Of a stretch of 64,000 nt of DNA, positions 37,101 to 51,078 are shown one piece after another. The DNA is taken from the NCBI GenBank assembly GCA_034190875.2, contig CM067343.1, positions 15,055,901-15,119,900 of the forward strand. Direction: 5' to 3'. The stretch's first letter is position 1, and every line of letters begins with the position of its first letter. Below the pieces are notes generated by a model. The model was given only the letters and a program-made list of their open reading frames with translations, had not been told where the DNA came from and did no database searches. The stretch comes from Urechis unicinctus (Eukaryota > Annelida > Polychaeta > Xenopneusta > Urechidae). The position numbers and the translations under genes are program-made.

Positions 37101-39565
37101 TGTGCCATGAAACATAGATAAGTTGTTTCAGCAGCTGATAGTCCGAGGTTTAGAATGGTTATACTTGCTCCATTTGACGTGCGACTCGATGGAATACATT
37201 ACCTTAAAGGCATGAATGCTCACTGTTGCTAGGGGGATGCGTGATACAATTGCAAACCAGTTACATAAATGTAGACAATGAGACCGCAAAATATGGAAAA
37301 AGGTATGCTAGCCACCCTAACGATCCTAGCCATTTTCAATAATTGTGCTTACATAGTGGTAATTTTAGCTAGCAGCGAAGAGAGGGGCAGAACGCTATTT
37401 TGCATAGCTTAGCTGGCATGACAAATGCTGTCAGCGACCAGTAAAGCTTAATGCAGCGACACCGACCTTCATTAGCTTCACAACTTGAGAAAGCTAATTG
37501 AGGAATGACCCAACGGATGAGATTCATTAGCATATGCGATATATCATGGTGATATTAGATGCGTTAGACGCGAGAAGATGATGACAATTGGGTATTGGAC
37601 CTATCGACTGCAGTTAAGTAGCAAGTCAATTGACAGCAGGCTGTTTCACCCGACGACGTGTTGCCTATGAATATACCTCGCTGACGTTAATTCTAACAAC
37701 ATGTATGGAGAGGACATGAATATGACATGGCAAGGCGAAGTTAGTCAGGTCTAATAGTGCTATATTACTAGCCCGGACATGCAGTGGTCATCCAAAATTA
37801 CAGATAACACATGCTCAGGATGACGGGTGGCTTGGGTGCCCTGTACTGTATGATTTGTGACTCAGCGACGTTCACGATCGAGGCATGAAGATTTGGCGGT
37901 GGAATTGCTTGTACGCAAGTAAACGTCAGAGAAACTAGGCATATTAAGTCTATTGAATGTGATAGGCTATAAACCCATAGTCATCTGTTACGGATGTTTT
38001 AATTGTACATACCACTGTCACATGAAGACCGACCTAACAACAAACGGGTTATATCTGTGATTTGACAAGTTGAATCCTTAGTCGTAATGTCGCATGGTTA
38101 AGCTTCGCCGTAGTATGGTGTGGTGATACAGTGTGCATACATTGATATTGCTCAGTCCTTTCCTTATGGTGTTATGGTGACACGGTGTCCCTGATGTACT
38201 GTAATGAAGCCCTGCCACTGATGTGTTATAATGAAGCCCTGAACATGATGTGTGATATGAAGCCCTGTACAGGAAGTGTTATGTGACATCGTGTTTGATA
38301 TGTGATATAAGGTATGTTGAAATCGTGTTAGTTATGTAATAAGTAAAAGTTTCATCCGAGTTTTATTAATATGTGATGACAAAAGAAACGGACTTTCCGA
38401 GACCATGTCAAATATGTGGTCTGGTGGGGCCATGCTAAGAATGCGATATAACGAGGCTATATCAATACTGGGGTATGTTAAGGCCATGTAAATGACATGA
38501 CATGTTGAGGGTATGTCAATAGTGCCAGTAATGCTTATCGTAGTGGCACCGACCTTAACCAGCTCTGCAAAGGGAAAAAGCTAATGGAGAAACGACCTAA
38601 TCGACTAGATTCATCAGCATACGCGATATATCATGGCTATATGAGCTATGTGAGACGCGAGAAGATGATGTTAAGTGGGTACGGTACCTATCAACTGTAA
38701 TTACGGAGCAAGGCAGTTGAAAGCAGCCGCTTTTACCCACCGACGTGATACCTAAGAATGTACTTCCTTGAAGCAACCTTACACAACAAGGAATGAGAGG
38801 ACATGAATATATTACAGCGAACATTGTTAGTCAGGACAAAGAGTCCTATATTACCAGCCCGGACATGCAGTGGTCACCCCAAATTACAAATAACACAGGC
38901 TTAAGCTGACAGGCTGTTTGAGTGCGCTCAACTGTATGTTTTGTGGCTCGGCGTCTCAAACTCTCGAGGCATGGGTATTTGGCAGTTGAATTGCTTGAAA
39001 GCGGAGTAAAGATCGGAGAAAGGAGGCATAACGTGTCCAGTGAATGTAACAGGCTCTGTCATCTTCATCCGCGGTCAACCATTAAGGACATAATAGTTGA
39101 TCATATCACTATGCACACGAAAACTGATCGAAAAAATAACGGGCTATGTCCGTAATGGGACAAGTTGAAGCTATTGTCGTAATGTGGTACGGATAAGCTT
39201 TGTCGGTGTGGTGCAACCGTGCACGCGAATTGATATGGCGCAGCCCTGTTCGTATTGTTTTCGGTGAAACGATCTCGCTGATGAATTATGATGAAACCCT
39301 GTTACAACCCTCTAAATGATATACTATGGGGAAGCCCTGTTCATGAAGTGTTATGATAAGGAACTGTACACTATATGTTATGATGAGGCTATTCCGTGAT
39401 ATGGTATTTTGCGGCTATGTCACTGCAATAGAATGGTGGGTCTGTGTCAATGATATGGTATGTTGAGGCTATTTCAATGATATGGTATGTGGGGGCTATG
39501 TCAATGGTTGCTTATGGTGAGTCTTTTACAATAGTATGGTATGGTGAGGCCATGAGAAACGGCAG
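34190..39565 (+). repeat. Composite unit 6 (copy B of unit 2: blocks 1 to 6 with internal re-duplications)
   Basis: Blocks 1-3-4-5 at 34,190-35,405; 27-bp minisatellite at 35,405-35,945; block 2 at 36,890-37,360; block 5 at 37,500-37,860 and 38,590-38,950; further minisatellite arrays at about 38,100-38,520 and 39,180-39,565. Differences from copy A are scattered single bases, including changes that alter the short frames (for example Thr/Arg in the 38,922 frame). Confidence 0.75.
35405..35945 (+). repeat. Block 6: 27-bp minisatellite, copy B
   Basis: Nearly identical to 13,790-14,330, with the same nine-residue periodic frames on both strands. Confidence 0.85.
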
Positions 39566-39794
39566 AGAGATCGTGTGAAAGCGTCCTCGCCCATCAGTAA
39601 GGGCATCGATGTATGCATTGTTGTTATAATTTATTTTGGTCATATTTATTGCGTGCTAATTAGTAGAATCATCAGCCAGCATCATCGCGTGCTGGTAATC
39701 AACAGTAATGTTCACTTCGTTCCCTGCGCTCCCACTTCAGTCAGAAAAGTAATTGTTGACAAACTGTTATATTATTAAACATTTCAGTTGCCAA

Positions 39795-40575
39795 TAGTTC
39801 AATCTATTTAGTGACATGTTTCAACGTATGACGAATATACATTATCTCAACAGCAGGCACATATCTTGATTTAATTGCATGCCAACATATGGAAAACAAC
39901 CTATTGTGATATTCACGGTATTCCGCACATTCGTCACTCTGATATCAATTATAATATAACATTACGAAAGCATAACAGGTCAATCTCGTTGGACCAGCCC
40001 TCATTATCATAACGTTATCTCGGGACTACATCCCAAAAAACGCCGCTCATTCATACACGCGATGATTGTTACAAGCTGCTCTGCTCAATAGACATCTCAC
40101 TACAGCAATAACATTAGATACATTTTACACAATAGTATACAGCGTGATGCCCAGTTTGACTGCACAGTCAATATTATCGTAAGTGGCCCGCTAAACAACG
40201 GTTTGCAGCAACCATGTTAAAATTAAGTAGATAAAAATACGATATATAAAGAGTTCAATAACTGGGTTTGCACTTCTCATGCTCGCCGAAACATACATTA
40301 TTTTTCCTTTGTGAATAACTACCATACGGCTATCAACTCTCAACAGCGGATAAATATTCATAAAACGAAGACTCAGAATACTTAAACATCAATGCAATCC
40401 ACCAGCCTCCGAGTGACACGGCGTGTTACATAGTGCAAGGTAACTTTGCCAAACATTCCATTAAGGTAACAAAAATCAGTTTCTTACATGATACACACAA
40501 CTGAGGGGCCAAAATTAAATGAAAAGGTGTGCAATAAATACGTTAATGTGCTCTTAGAAGTCGATACAAAGCCTA
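39795..40575 (+). repeat. Block 10 of unit 6
   Basis: Near-identical to 18,180-18,960. Confidence 0.6.
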
Positions 40576-41309
40576 ACAATGGCATCGGCTTTATAGAATC
40601 CACGTTGATGTAAATTTAGTTAAATTTCATCAAACAAATCTCGAGTATGTCGGAGATTAAACATGCGTGATATTTCCTGTCATTTGAAAGGTTGTAAAGT
40701 GCTTCCACGTGGTGATTGAGGATGACGTTGAAAAGGCCAATTCGCGTTCTTGTGGCCTGATAACTATCAGGGCTGCCGTAGCTGAATAAATCATCATATG
40801 AAAATATTGTACCCTAGTCGAATGCAAATGCCCACATGTTGGTCACGTACGCAGAGCGATTGAGTCTCAGTTGGGTAACAACAGTGTCTCAATTAAGCAA
40901 AGACACGATGCCACGGAAAACACAATGGCAGAAATGTAATGCCTCGTCAGCAGAAATACACTCGACAAGAAAGTGATGTATTGGTCACAGCACACGGTGA
41001 AAGGTGTCATGCAATTTACTTGTAATGAACAAATTGATGGACGGAGCTTACTCTGCGGTGTTATGTTGGGTGGCTGGGTGGGTGAAACTGATATTGGCTT
41101 CATCGAAGGCTATTCGCCATGAATACTCACCTGTATATGTGCACTATTTTCCGACCCAAGTATTCCACGAGCCAACTCCTTTTCTTCAGTATTTGTCATA
41201 TGAGCATGTCTCTTGTACAATGCGATTGTCGATGAAAGTTGTAACAGCCCCCTTATTGGGATGTTTTGAGGTGCACAGGCATTTGAGTACCTTAATAATT
41301 CGATGACTC

Positions 41310-41431
41310 ATAAACCACAAACTATGGGTACGATATATCTGTTGATGCAATGGACGGCAAGGGTAGTCTTACGTTATGTAATGAGCATAATTAGTTAGAG
41401 TTTGTTAGGAGGAACCGTTCGCGTCCGCCAT
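41310..41431 (-). pseudogene. Receptor N-terminal relic, start codon kept (copy B, unit 6)
   Basis: ATGGCGGACGCG is present (ATG at 41,429-41,431), where copy A has ACG. The pre-TM1 segment (NRYIVPIVCG) follows in a broken frame and TM2-TM7 are not recognisable. The block 12 leader lies at 41,432-41,745 and block 13 at 41,750-42,110. Confidence 0.55.
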
Positions 41432-42540
41432 TGTGATTCGGTGAATGGTTCCACAGATCTCAGAGCAAATGCCTTGACTAAAACCCCTTCGTCGCGTTGT
41501 ACTCCTCTTACTTCATGCGCAATCGAGGTCCGATTCCGCTACGAGGAGTAATCAAACCTTAGCAAGGACAAAATATATGTGGCACGCCTGTTGCACGTGA
41601 CGCACTGGATATGGCAACGCAACATGGATACAGCTGGTGGCAGAAACCTGTAATTGGTCTTAATGAGGGTAAAAGGTCGTGTCTGTAAGATCAAGTGGCA
41701 ACAATATTTTCGTGAGGGGCGCAACAAAAATAACAGTATTCCAGTCAAAACAAAGCTATGGGAAATGATATTTCCTCCAAATATATCTGCTTAACTAGCA
41801 GGCGTGTTACAGTAGGTCCCGAACTATGTAATAATGCAGAGCTGATTAGATATCAGTACCAGGACCCAGTTACCCTTGGCAGCAATATAGTCGAGCTCGA
41901 GATGAAGTATCTCATTATGCTCTTGTTCCATCATGCGATCAGTCCCGACCCAAATCTTGAGATAAATAGAACAGTGTCAATTTCTACATCAGTTAGGTTC
42001 GTGCTTCCATATCTAAAACATCTTTAAAAATATATTTTTAGGGGCTCCTGTTGCCAGTGCTCACTCAAGGGAATAACCACGGGTAATAGTGCTAAAACAT
42101 GCTTCTGTATGAAAAAAACAACAACATGACTTTCTGTTGTGCTCAAGCCCCCTGATGAACACCGCGCTGTCCAGATTGATGGTTCTGATGGATAGACAAC
42201 ACTCGAAATGTTAGCTTAAATACTGTGTTCATTGAAATATCTTTACATTAAAATGTCGTGAACATTTACATGACACTGGAGCCTTAATAATATATAGCAT
42301 CAAGATGGTCAAAAATACTACACCTAGTTGAATATAAATCCATTAACTATATAGACGGTGCCCCGATTTGTATATTGAGTCAATATTGCATAGCGAATCA
42401 GGCGCTAACAGAGGCTGATATATGTACATAACCCTCTATGTAAGAATGATCTACAATTAGACCAATCATGGGAGAACAACGGCAATGACAAATGGATTAA
42501 ACTAGTCAAGGCGCTCGTCCCTGGTGTTTTGATGATCATC

Positions 42541-42983
42541 TACAGCTTGGATATGAGAGATAGTTAGTAGGATTAAAAGTGCTAGATTAAAGGTGCTTGA
42601 TTTTGTGAGATCAATGCGAATCGCCCAACATCGAAAGATAAAATAGTTACGTGCAGTGATTCTAATTGCAATGGGACTCGTTAATCAATGTTTTGAAGAC
42701 TATGTTCTGATTATCGCTTCTTGGAAAACGAGAATTGGTCCTGTCACTGTCAGAATCGATAGCGTTGTTTTCGGTCATATATGGATCGAATCTGTGCAAC
42801 AAAATACCAACTGCATCATCTGGATTGGAAGGCTCAAGCGTTTGAGACCACTCATAACTCTATTGCAGTAACGTCCAACTCAAATACATCGCTCTTCGGG
42901 ACTTTAACATTCGCGGACCTGTCAGTGACGAGGTAATCGAGTGACGTCACGAGATGCTGGGCCGGAAATGTTGAAAATGGCAA
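42541..42983. other. 443-bp segment present only in copy B
   Basis: At the matching point in copy A, GATCATC joins directly to AGGGTGTTG. The segment has no terminal inverted repeats and no target duplication, so deletion from copy A is likelier than insertion. A short open frame (42,656-42,871) has no recognised family. Confidence 0.75.
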
Positions 42984-43509
42984 AGGGTGTTGAAAAATCG
43001 ACTTCATATTTCAAATTACGATATGATCGGGTGACTTGTTCGAACTGCGATAGACAGATAAAAGGGAGAGCTATATGTGCACGAAGCACGCTAATACCAT
43101 GAAGATAGTGCTTGCTTGATAAGTATGGGTTGAGTAATCTTAACAAGTAAGCAATGTAACGACATATGGTTGTAGAGCTAGTCGGAATAGGGGTCAGGGC
43201 AACGTCGCGGTCGAGCTGAGCTAAACCATGGGGGATGCTAAGAAAGGAAGCACAGATAAAGAGGGTGAATAACTGGTTAAATGTGATCGAATATACCCCT
43301 AAACATTACATTTGTAACTTCATACTCTTGTGTGTTGATGGAAGTTGATAGCCTGTAACGGGTCTCGGAATGAGAATGGCGCCCTAGTTGCTGAAAGAGC
43401 GGTGACAGGTGTGGCATAAGTAGGCGTCGCGATAGGTTTGGCGATCAAATAAGGTGCCCTGTTGTCATGAGGTAAACCAGATTATCAAACGCTGGATAGA
43501 TGGGGTGAG

Positions 43510-43800
43510 ATGACCCAGCTTGGTGCGCCGGCAAAGTTGATTAAAGCTCTCTCTCCATTTCGGCAACCCTTTAACCCTTTAGGACAAAAAATAATTCCAG
43601 TCTATACTCCTGGCGTCTCAGCTCCTCTTTTTCGCCCTGCAGCGGTAGCTCACTTGATATTGTCTTGGATGAGCGTAGAAGCCACGAATCTCAAAGAAAT
43701 CGTTGTAAATGCACCTATGCTGCTGGAATCAAACGTCATGATAGAATTGACTTCGGCTGAAGTCAAAGTTGAGCTCGTAACGGACGCCATAGTGCTTTAA
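43510..43800 (+). CDS. Uncharacterised 96-codon frame, broken in the duplicate
   Basis: The frame starts at ATG 43,510 and ends at TAA 43,798-43,800. It has ordinary amino-acid use, with a Pro/Phe-rich first half (PFRQPFNPLG) and an acidic, Val/Leu-rich second half (ELTSAEVKVELV). No domain recognised. In copy A (21,470-21,754) the same frame has TAG at the Trp position and several missense changes, so if it was ever coding it is not maintained there. It could be an exon, a transposon-protein remnant or chance. The reading frame is the main evidence. Confidence 0.25.
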   Translation: MTQLGAPAKLIKALSPFRQPFNPLGQKIIPVYTPGVSAPLFRPAAVAHLILSWMSVEATNLKEIVVNAPMLLESNVMIELTSAEVKVELVTDAIVL

Positions 43801-44339
43801 GAGCTCCATGGTTTAGGGTGACCCTTCGGCGGTAACAAAAAAAGTGCTGCAAAGCCATGATACCAATAATATAGCAAATAGTCGAAGAAGGGACAGCAGA
43901 TTGATACAAGTCCAGACACAGCAGAGAGTAACCGAAAGAGGCAGCGCACGGGGATAAACGACAATAGTAAACCCCGCTAGGGGTGAGATGAAGCAGGACA
44001 AGGGATGCAAGGTAGCCAAACAGAGAGAACGCCAGATGGAGGAGGCTAATTACTTGCTATTAAAAAAAAATAGCGTTATAATGAAGTCAAAAGGAGAGCG
44101 TACACATATACAGATTTTAGCAATGCGATACACTCTTCAACATCAGAGTATCCAATCAGAGCGTTATTATGTCCCTGTATATTACAGATGATGCAGCGCC
44201 GTATGCATTAGCTCCGTTAGGAGAAGCTCACATTGACTTAACAGCTAGTCAGGCTGGATAGTTTGCTACGTTTACACAGGAACATGTCGCCAAGTGATAT
44301 CGTTGTCTTCATTTGTATTATGCACTGCTAGCGAGTTGA

Positions 44340-47300
44340 ATAGCATTTATAACTCACCGTACCTTTGACAACATATATATTGAGCTAGGCATAGCTGTGA
44401 GTTTGCCGAATATCGACAGCCAAAAGGTAAAACATGTGTGTTATTGCTGTTATATTAATTTATGCATCGTACATGGAGTAGATGCAATCATCCGTGGCGC
44501 GCCGAACCCTCAATGGGTACCATGATTGCATTGCGGATAAGTTCTGTGTCTGCCTACAAGGCTACCCCTGCTATTTTCTCAATAACGGATCAATGCAAAT
44601 GACCCACTTCCCAAACGGCAACACAATGACACACGCAAGGCTTGACAAAGGCTCCCTCAACCATCTTTCATGGACTAATTAATGACTCCCCTAATTTCTT
44701 CTAGGACTAAGCTATGTTTGGAAAATTACGTGACAAAACAACAATTGAGCGTCCACACATTCCATTCAGACGCGTGATAACAATTAACAACTTTTGCATT
44801 TCAATGAAAAGCTGCTGCTGCAGCTATTGCTGCAGCTACTGTTGCTGCTGCAAAGAAGAGTTTTGCTAGCGATTCGGTAACATGAAATATATAGCACTTG
44901 TTCATACAGGTACTAGTCAGAGGTTTATTTGCGTATTGCTTACCATGTGTACAACAAAAGACAGCAAAACATAGAAAGTATGCACGTTAAGGCCATGAAC
45001 AAGACACTCGCTAAGCTAGTCCTATGTAACGTAACATGATCCATTGTCCTAATGACCAATGAGCAGTCCCTTGATCGAGTAACTCTGTCACATTAGTAAG
45101 CTGGCGTTGATTAATTACCGCCAACGGTTATTATTCGAAACAGGAATGCCTATGGAAATTTGCTATCCCAAATCTACTACAGCGGCCTTTTATACCGTTT
45201 TATATCAGCCATAAGGTGCAGTTGGTGACTGGATGTTTATTATGCGAACAATAATGGTTTGAAAAATATTTATTTTAGCCCAGCATTTTATATTTTTACT
45301 TATTACACCGCACAGTAATAAAAGAGAGCAGGTTTAAGAAACACAGACCCGAGGAGCAATTTCAGAGAGTCAAGCACTAAGTGGTATCAACATGTCATCC
45401 CATGAATGCCTTATTATGCGTTTAGGAAAGCGATGCTGTAAATTGTATAACTGATATATTGTTTCGTAACGAAGATCCTTGTTTGGGCGTTACGATGGAT
45501 GCAGCCAAAAAGCCCCACAAACCAAACAGATATGTTGCATTTTGCATTACCTTACCTAAACGTAATAAACCATCACTGTACCAACATTGTCAATGTGCAA
45601 AGGAAAATTCTCAGCGTGGAGGATTATTTGCTTGATATGAAAGCAAAGCTGCGGTCGACATATTCATCAACAGTATGCGTAGCTTATTAGATAAACTATC
45701 ACACAAATCTTGCTGTGCTGTGATTAAAATTACCTCCGACAATGCCGGCGACAGTTCTTAGGCGTTTTCCTGATGGCGTACACAAACCACGAGAACGTAT
45801 CATTAACCCCCAATATCAACTGACCATTCCCACTGCAGCCGCATACGTAATTCACAGTAGCAGCTGTGGCAGTATTGATATTATCATTAGTACATGAATC
45901 AGCTGTATCTAGAAATCGGCTTTGCTTCTGATGTTATATGCCGAGGGCAGTTGCAGCACTCATTCAAGATCCTCGAGGAATGTTCGCTCTACTAACATGA
46001 AATGAACTAAAAGGGGCTCATATATTACAATTGTTAGGGGGGGGAGGGGGGAGAGGGTCAAGCTGCTAGGTTCTTTGTCGTAAATCAATTGTTTATTCAT
46101 GAACGAATAAAATAACGATTATAACTCACCGTACATATGACAGCATATATATTGAGCTTGGACTCATTGTTAGTTTTCCGATCATCGACGATCAATAATG
46201 TTAATGAGGTGATTTATTGTTGTCATGTAAATTTATGCATCATACCTGGAGTAGATTCATCCATTCGTGGCGCGTCGATCACTCGATGGGGACCCAGCTT
46301 GCATTGTGAATAAGTTATATGTGTGTCTACGAGACTTCCCCCACCTATTTTCTGCATAACAGATCAATACAATTGACTCACAGTCCAAGCAACAACGAAA
46401 TGACACAGGTACGGCGTCTACAAAGGCACCTTCGCCCGGTGTATTAAGTCAATGAACTCGGGACTGAGTATAAATAGAAGTGTTTGAAATTGACTCAAGT
46501 GAGCGATCTAACACTCGATAAAGAAGCTGATCTATATTTGGCTAACTGGTCGACATCGACTAGTCTTGGTATGTTGATGCTTGGAATATTGACTCTGGGA
46601 TGATAAGCTGTACAAAGGTTTCCCGTCATTAGATTGTAAATCTAAATGTTTCATACATGGGTAATGAGTATACAGGTATAACAACATAGGTGGAATGACA
46701 ACACCAACACCGCACTCCAAAAATGCATCCCAAAATGAAATATGCATACCATCCCGTATTCAATAAATGAGGCTGCAGCGAGGCACCTATTGACAATGCG
46801 GATAATTTCCAATAATTGTTCTCGCTTTGTGGTCAGTATAGATAGCAACGATGAGCGGAGCTGCATGGCATTATTCATCGGCCAGCTGGCAAAACAAACG
46901 TTATCAGCGACCGGCAAGTGATGATTCTTGTATTGACACCGGCCTTACTTAGCTTGACAAAGAGAGAAAGCTAATTGAGAAACTACTGGATGGATAAGAT
47001 TCATTAGCATATGCGATATATCAAGGTGATTTCAGCTGTGTGAGACGCAAAGAGTACGAAGATAAGTTGGTGCGGGACCTATCGACTAGAGTAACGATAC
47101 AAGGCAGCTAACAGCAGCCACTCTCATCAATTGACATGTTTCGCATGAATATACCTTGCTGCCTCTAAATAACACAACAAGGATGAACAGAACATAAGTA
47201 TGTCATGGCGAGGCGAAGTGGGGCAGGTCTAGGCGGGCAATATGATCACTCTAGACATTCAGTTGCCACCTCAAATTACAAATAACAACCGCTTATAATG

Positions 47301-47500
47301 ACAGGCGGCTAGGGTGTGCTGTATGCTGTGATTTGTCGCTCGGCGTGAAGTAATATGGTTCAGCCCTGGTGAAACGATGTCGGTTGTGTGGCACAATGAA
47401 CTCTTCTCAATGATGTGCCATGGTTAAATTTTGCCCAACATGTGCTATGTTAAGCCCATGACATTATATATTATGGTGAAGCTCAGTATATGATGCGTTG
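44340..47500 (+). repeat. Composite unit 7, blocks 1-2-8 then a fresh 1-4-5-6
   Basis: Block 1 at 44,340-44,660, block 2 at 44,700-44,860, late block 8 at 45,020-45,270. 45,780-45,940 matches 27.54 and 32.64 kb. A second block 1 lies at 46,120-46,430, the GTCGACATCGACTAGTC segment at 46,440-46,620, block 4 at 46,650-46,990, block 5 at 46,990-47,340 and block 6 at 47,340-47,500. A G-rich run (GGGGGGGGAGGGGGG) lies at about 46,037. Confidence 0.65.
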
Positions 47501-47615
47501 TGGTATTGGTCCTTGTGATATTGACGGGTAGAGGAATGCTGATTTCACGTGTATTGTTATTGTAACGCAGTACAACTCCCTGACAGGGAATTGATGTGAG
47601 AACAATATGTCCTGG

Positions 47616-50600
47616 TTAGCCGCAACATTTCGGTGATGTTACTGTTATGGCGGGGTATCTCAATGGCGATCCTCTTCCATCAATCAATTTTCACGCATAG
47701 CTATCGCAGCATCATTTATGATTCATAATAGCCCCGTTGTTATATCGAAATGAAAATACGTCATCACATATCACTAATGCCTACCCGACACTTGCTCACA
47801 ACAATACCTAGTCTCGTCCCATACAGACTTCCATCTTGTCTTGGTTTCTATGAATGCATTACAGGACGCACACGTCTCAGCATGCGCATTTACGTCCAGG
47901 AAGTACATCGGTTTCATACTGTGATACGAGTATTCACGCTATGTCTGTATGATATATTTCGCAACAAATATTTCCTCAATTCTTGAAGAAGAGCAGTGAC
48001 GAGGCCCTCTGTAGTCGACATATTGCATAGTAGGAGCTTGGCTTGTAAGCATACATCAGACACGCAATATTTTGCCGATACTGAATGTAGGTGTTTTCTA
48101 GTTTTCCTACAAAACGTGTGGCGGTATTGAAACAGGTCAATGCTCCATGACAATCGAGACTTCTTCTGTGCAATGATGAGAGGCAGCAATACATTTTTTG
48201 GAGGAGGCATCAAGGCCCGAACTAGTAAACGAAACGTAAGCGCACGAAGAGGATATTGGGTATATCATGCTCCATAATGTGACTTTCAATTCCGGGGAGG
48301 CAATTATGTCGAAAGTAAATCCGGAAAAGTTCCTTGTAAAATCCCACACCCGTGCCGATAGGATGATATATAATGAATAAGTCCGGGTGATAGAAGCTAT
48401 TGATGCCAGGCAATCAACATCTTCATCTGCTTCCGTGTATAACTAAAAAAGCAGGAATCAATCTTGTGACGCGACGGCCTTGGTTCTGACATGGGCCGAG
48501 CACGCCCTCTTTCAAGTAACATGATACGTTATCTGCAATAGCATTGAGCAATCCTCCGTTCGAAAAAAACAATTACACATAATGAAGCTGGGGTAAGTAA
48601 ATTTCCGTCAGTAAGTGTTTCAATGATAATTATTCGAGACAGGAATATCTACCTAAATTGGCTATCCCCAATCTACTACAGCGGCCCTTCATACCGTTTT
48701 ACGTCGGTCATCAAGTGTAGTTGGCCACTGATATTTTATCACACCAACAAAAATGGATGTTTCACAAATAATTAGTCCGATAGAGACATGTTAATAAGGC
48801 CACCAACGTAGCATTTGCTGTTGTGAGAAAGACAGCCATGTCAGTCAACATTCCCTATGCCTCTTCTGAAAGAAGCCGACCCCCTGTGATTCTTTCGGCC
48901 TGGTATTTTCCTTGTCTGGAGAATCATTTAATAACAAGCCATATATTAACACCACTTACTTTATCCAAGTCGGTATCCGATTCAAGAAACCTTGCTGACA
49001 CTCTTTGTTATTGTAATAGACAATGTGAGAAACCCTTGTGAGAACGCATAATTTCTTAGACAGGCAATACATACAGCCAATCTTCCAATTTGCATTGACG
49101 TCTGTAACAGACGCCTGTAAGAATTTTGATGCATTGATTTGTCTGCAAGCTATGAAAAACTATACATTTATCTCAGCCAAATGTCTGATTATCTGACTTT
49201 ATACCCTACACCGTGTTGAAGAGAGCAGGTTCAACAAACACAAACGCATTTACCACGGTATCAGGTACTTCTAGGGGTCGTCACTCAAATCCTGATTATA
49301 ATATAAAGCCATGAAAGTATAACAGGTCATTTTCGTTGGACCTGCCTTCATTACTACAACGTTTTCTGTTGACTACATCCCGAGCAACGCCACTCACTCA
49401 TACACACGATAATCGTTAATAGCTGTCATCCTCAATTAACATCTCATCACAGCAATAACACTGCACATTAAAGTACATTTCAAGTGGCCCAATAGAAACG
49501 CGGTTTGAAACGACCATGTTAATGCCAATTAGATACAAATGTAATTGTAAAAGAACTTTACTTATCGGTAGTTTACTCCTCGAAGTAGCTGCAACATACC
49601 TTCGATTTTTAGTGATAAACAGCTACACCATCATCGATTCTCGCAGCCAAGTGAAGTTGGTGTAGGCTTTAGCAGAGCATACCATCAATACACACCTGCC
49701 CAAATTCGTTATTTTCAGAAACTTCTTCTTCTCTCAGTAATTGTCTAATGAGCGCGTCCAATGTATAATGTTCTTATTTCTCAGGTTTTGTGAGGATTCA
49801 GACAGGCACAGTACTTACAACACGCACGCTTCAGAGTGTTCAAGAACTAAACCAGCAGAAGACAATAAAATGGATAGGATTATATTAACTACCGGATTAA
49901 TTAGCCATGCACGTAGTCATTTATTCCCTAGGTGGGCTCATGTCAGAATTATTATTTTCGGTAGCACACAATTCTTACATAAAACTGACCAGTTACAAAT
50001 GGTTTTAGTGAGTGACATGTGTTACCTCTTCACATAACTATTTATAAGCTCAACAATAGGAACATACTTTATATCCTCGCCAACATGTGGAAATCGACAT
50101 ATGTTGATCGTTACGTTCAGTCGATCACTAGCCAGGTAAACAGATCTAATGGTCTCTTCTTGTGCAAAAGCTATGTGCAGAAGCTGCCTAAACCAACCTT
50201 GGCATGATTTCATGTTGCTAATATTACCCTTTTTTACCAATCAAATTAATCATAGAATACACAGCCAATGACATTGATATATTAGAAGAAGCGCAATGTT
50301 CATCATCTAATTTAAATGCGAGCAACGTTCATGTTTGTATGAGTCCAAAGTGTGCTGCTATCGAATTACACCAGAAAGCTACATGTCACATTGTTCACTT
50401 TCTTATTTACGTGCAAATGGTTCATCCAACTGAAAACTTCAGCAACGGTTTCAGATTTGAAGGAAAATATCAAAATAAACCGCCGATATCATCCTCATTA
50501 CGCTACCACTGAATGTTTCCATTGAGAGATGATAAATGAATGTTTTCAATCACAAGCCACTGTAACTGTACATTCACCTCACGGGACGCTTAATAGGGTT

Positions 50601-50950
50601 AAACGATTATTTGGTCAGTGATACAGATACTCACCGTGCGCATCATTTCACCTATGGGCGATATGTTGAGAAAAAGCTACAATATTAACAACTCTCGCAG
50701 CCAATAAATATTCATGAAGAGAACACTGAGCAGACTATAACATCAATGCAATACACCGGCATTCATGTGACACGGTATGTTACTTATACCATGATAACTC
50801 AGCCAGACATTTCCTAAAGGGAATACAAAACACCAAATGATTCATTCGATGATGCAAACAATGACAGGTAATAGATTTCCTTGCCAACAACTGTAGGTAC
50901 AGAATAGGATGAAAGGGGTTTATATTGGACAGTAATGAGGTCGTAGTGGT
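47616..50950 (+). repeat. Composite unit 7, blocks 7-8-9-10 (most complete example)
   Basis: Block 7 at 47,640-47,960 closely matches 63,190-63,510. Block 8 at 47,970-48,900 matches 63,520-64,000 and the inverted 57,000-57,690. Block 9 at 48,940-49,270 matches the inverted 56,320-56,720. Block 10 at 49,310-50,930 matches 18.2-18.95 kb and the inverted 55.44-55.64 kb. It leads directly into the receptor 3' end. Open frames here (47,750; 47,914; 48,823; 49,741) match no known family. The 50,040-50,650 part is unassigned. Confidence 0.65.
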
Positions 50951-51078
50951 TGATACATTGGCTCAAATTGCATTGGCTTTATTGAGTGCCCATAGATGAA
51001 AAGTTAATATGAATTGCGTCAATAAGGCTAATCCCGTGTAAGCTAAGGCGAAGGATGTTAATATAATTGATCGACGAC

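Noticed and set aside
42541-42983. Transposon insertion in copy B
   Set aside because: No inverted ends and no target duplication; a deletion in copy A explains it better.
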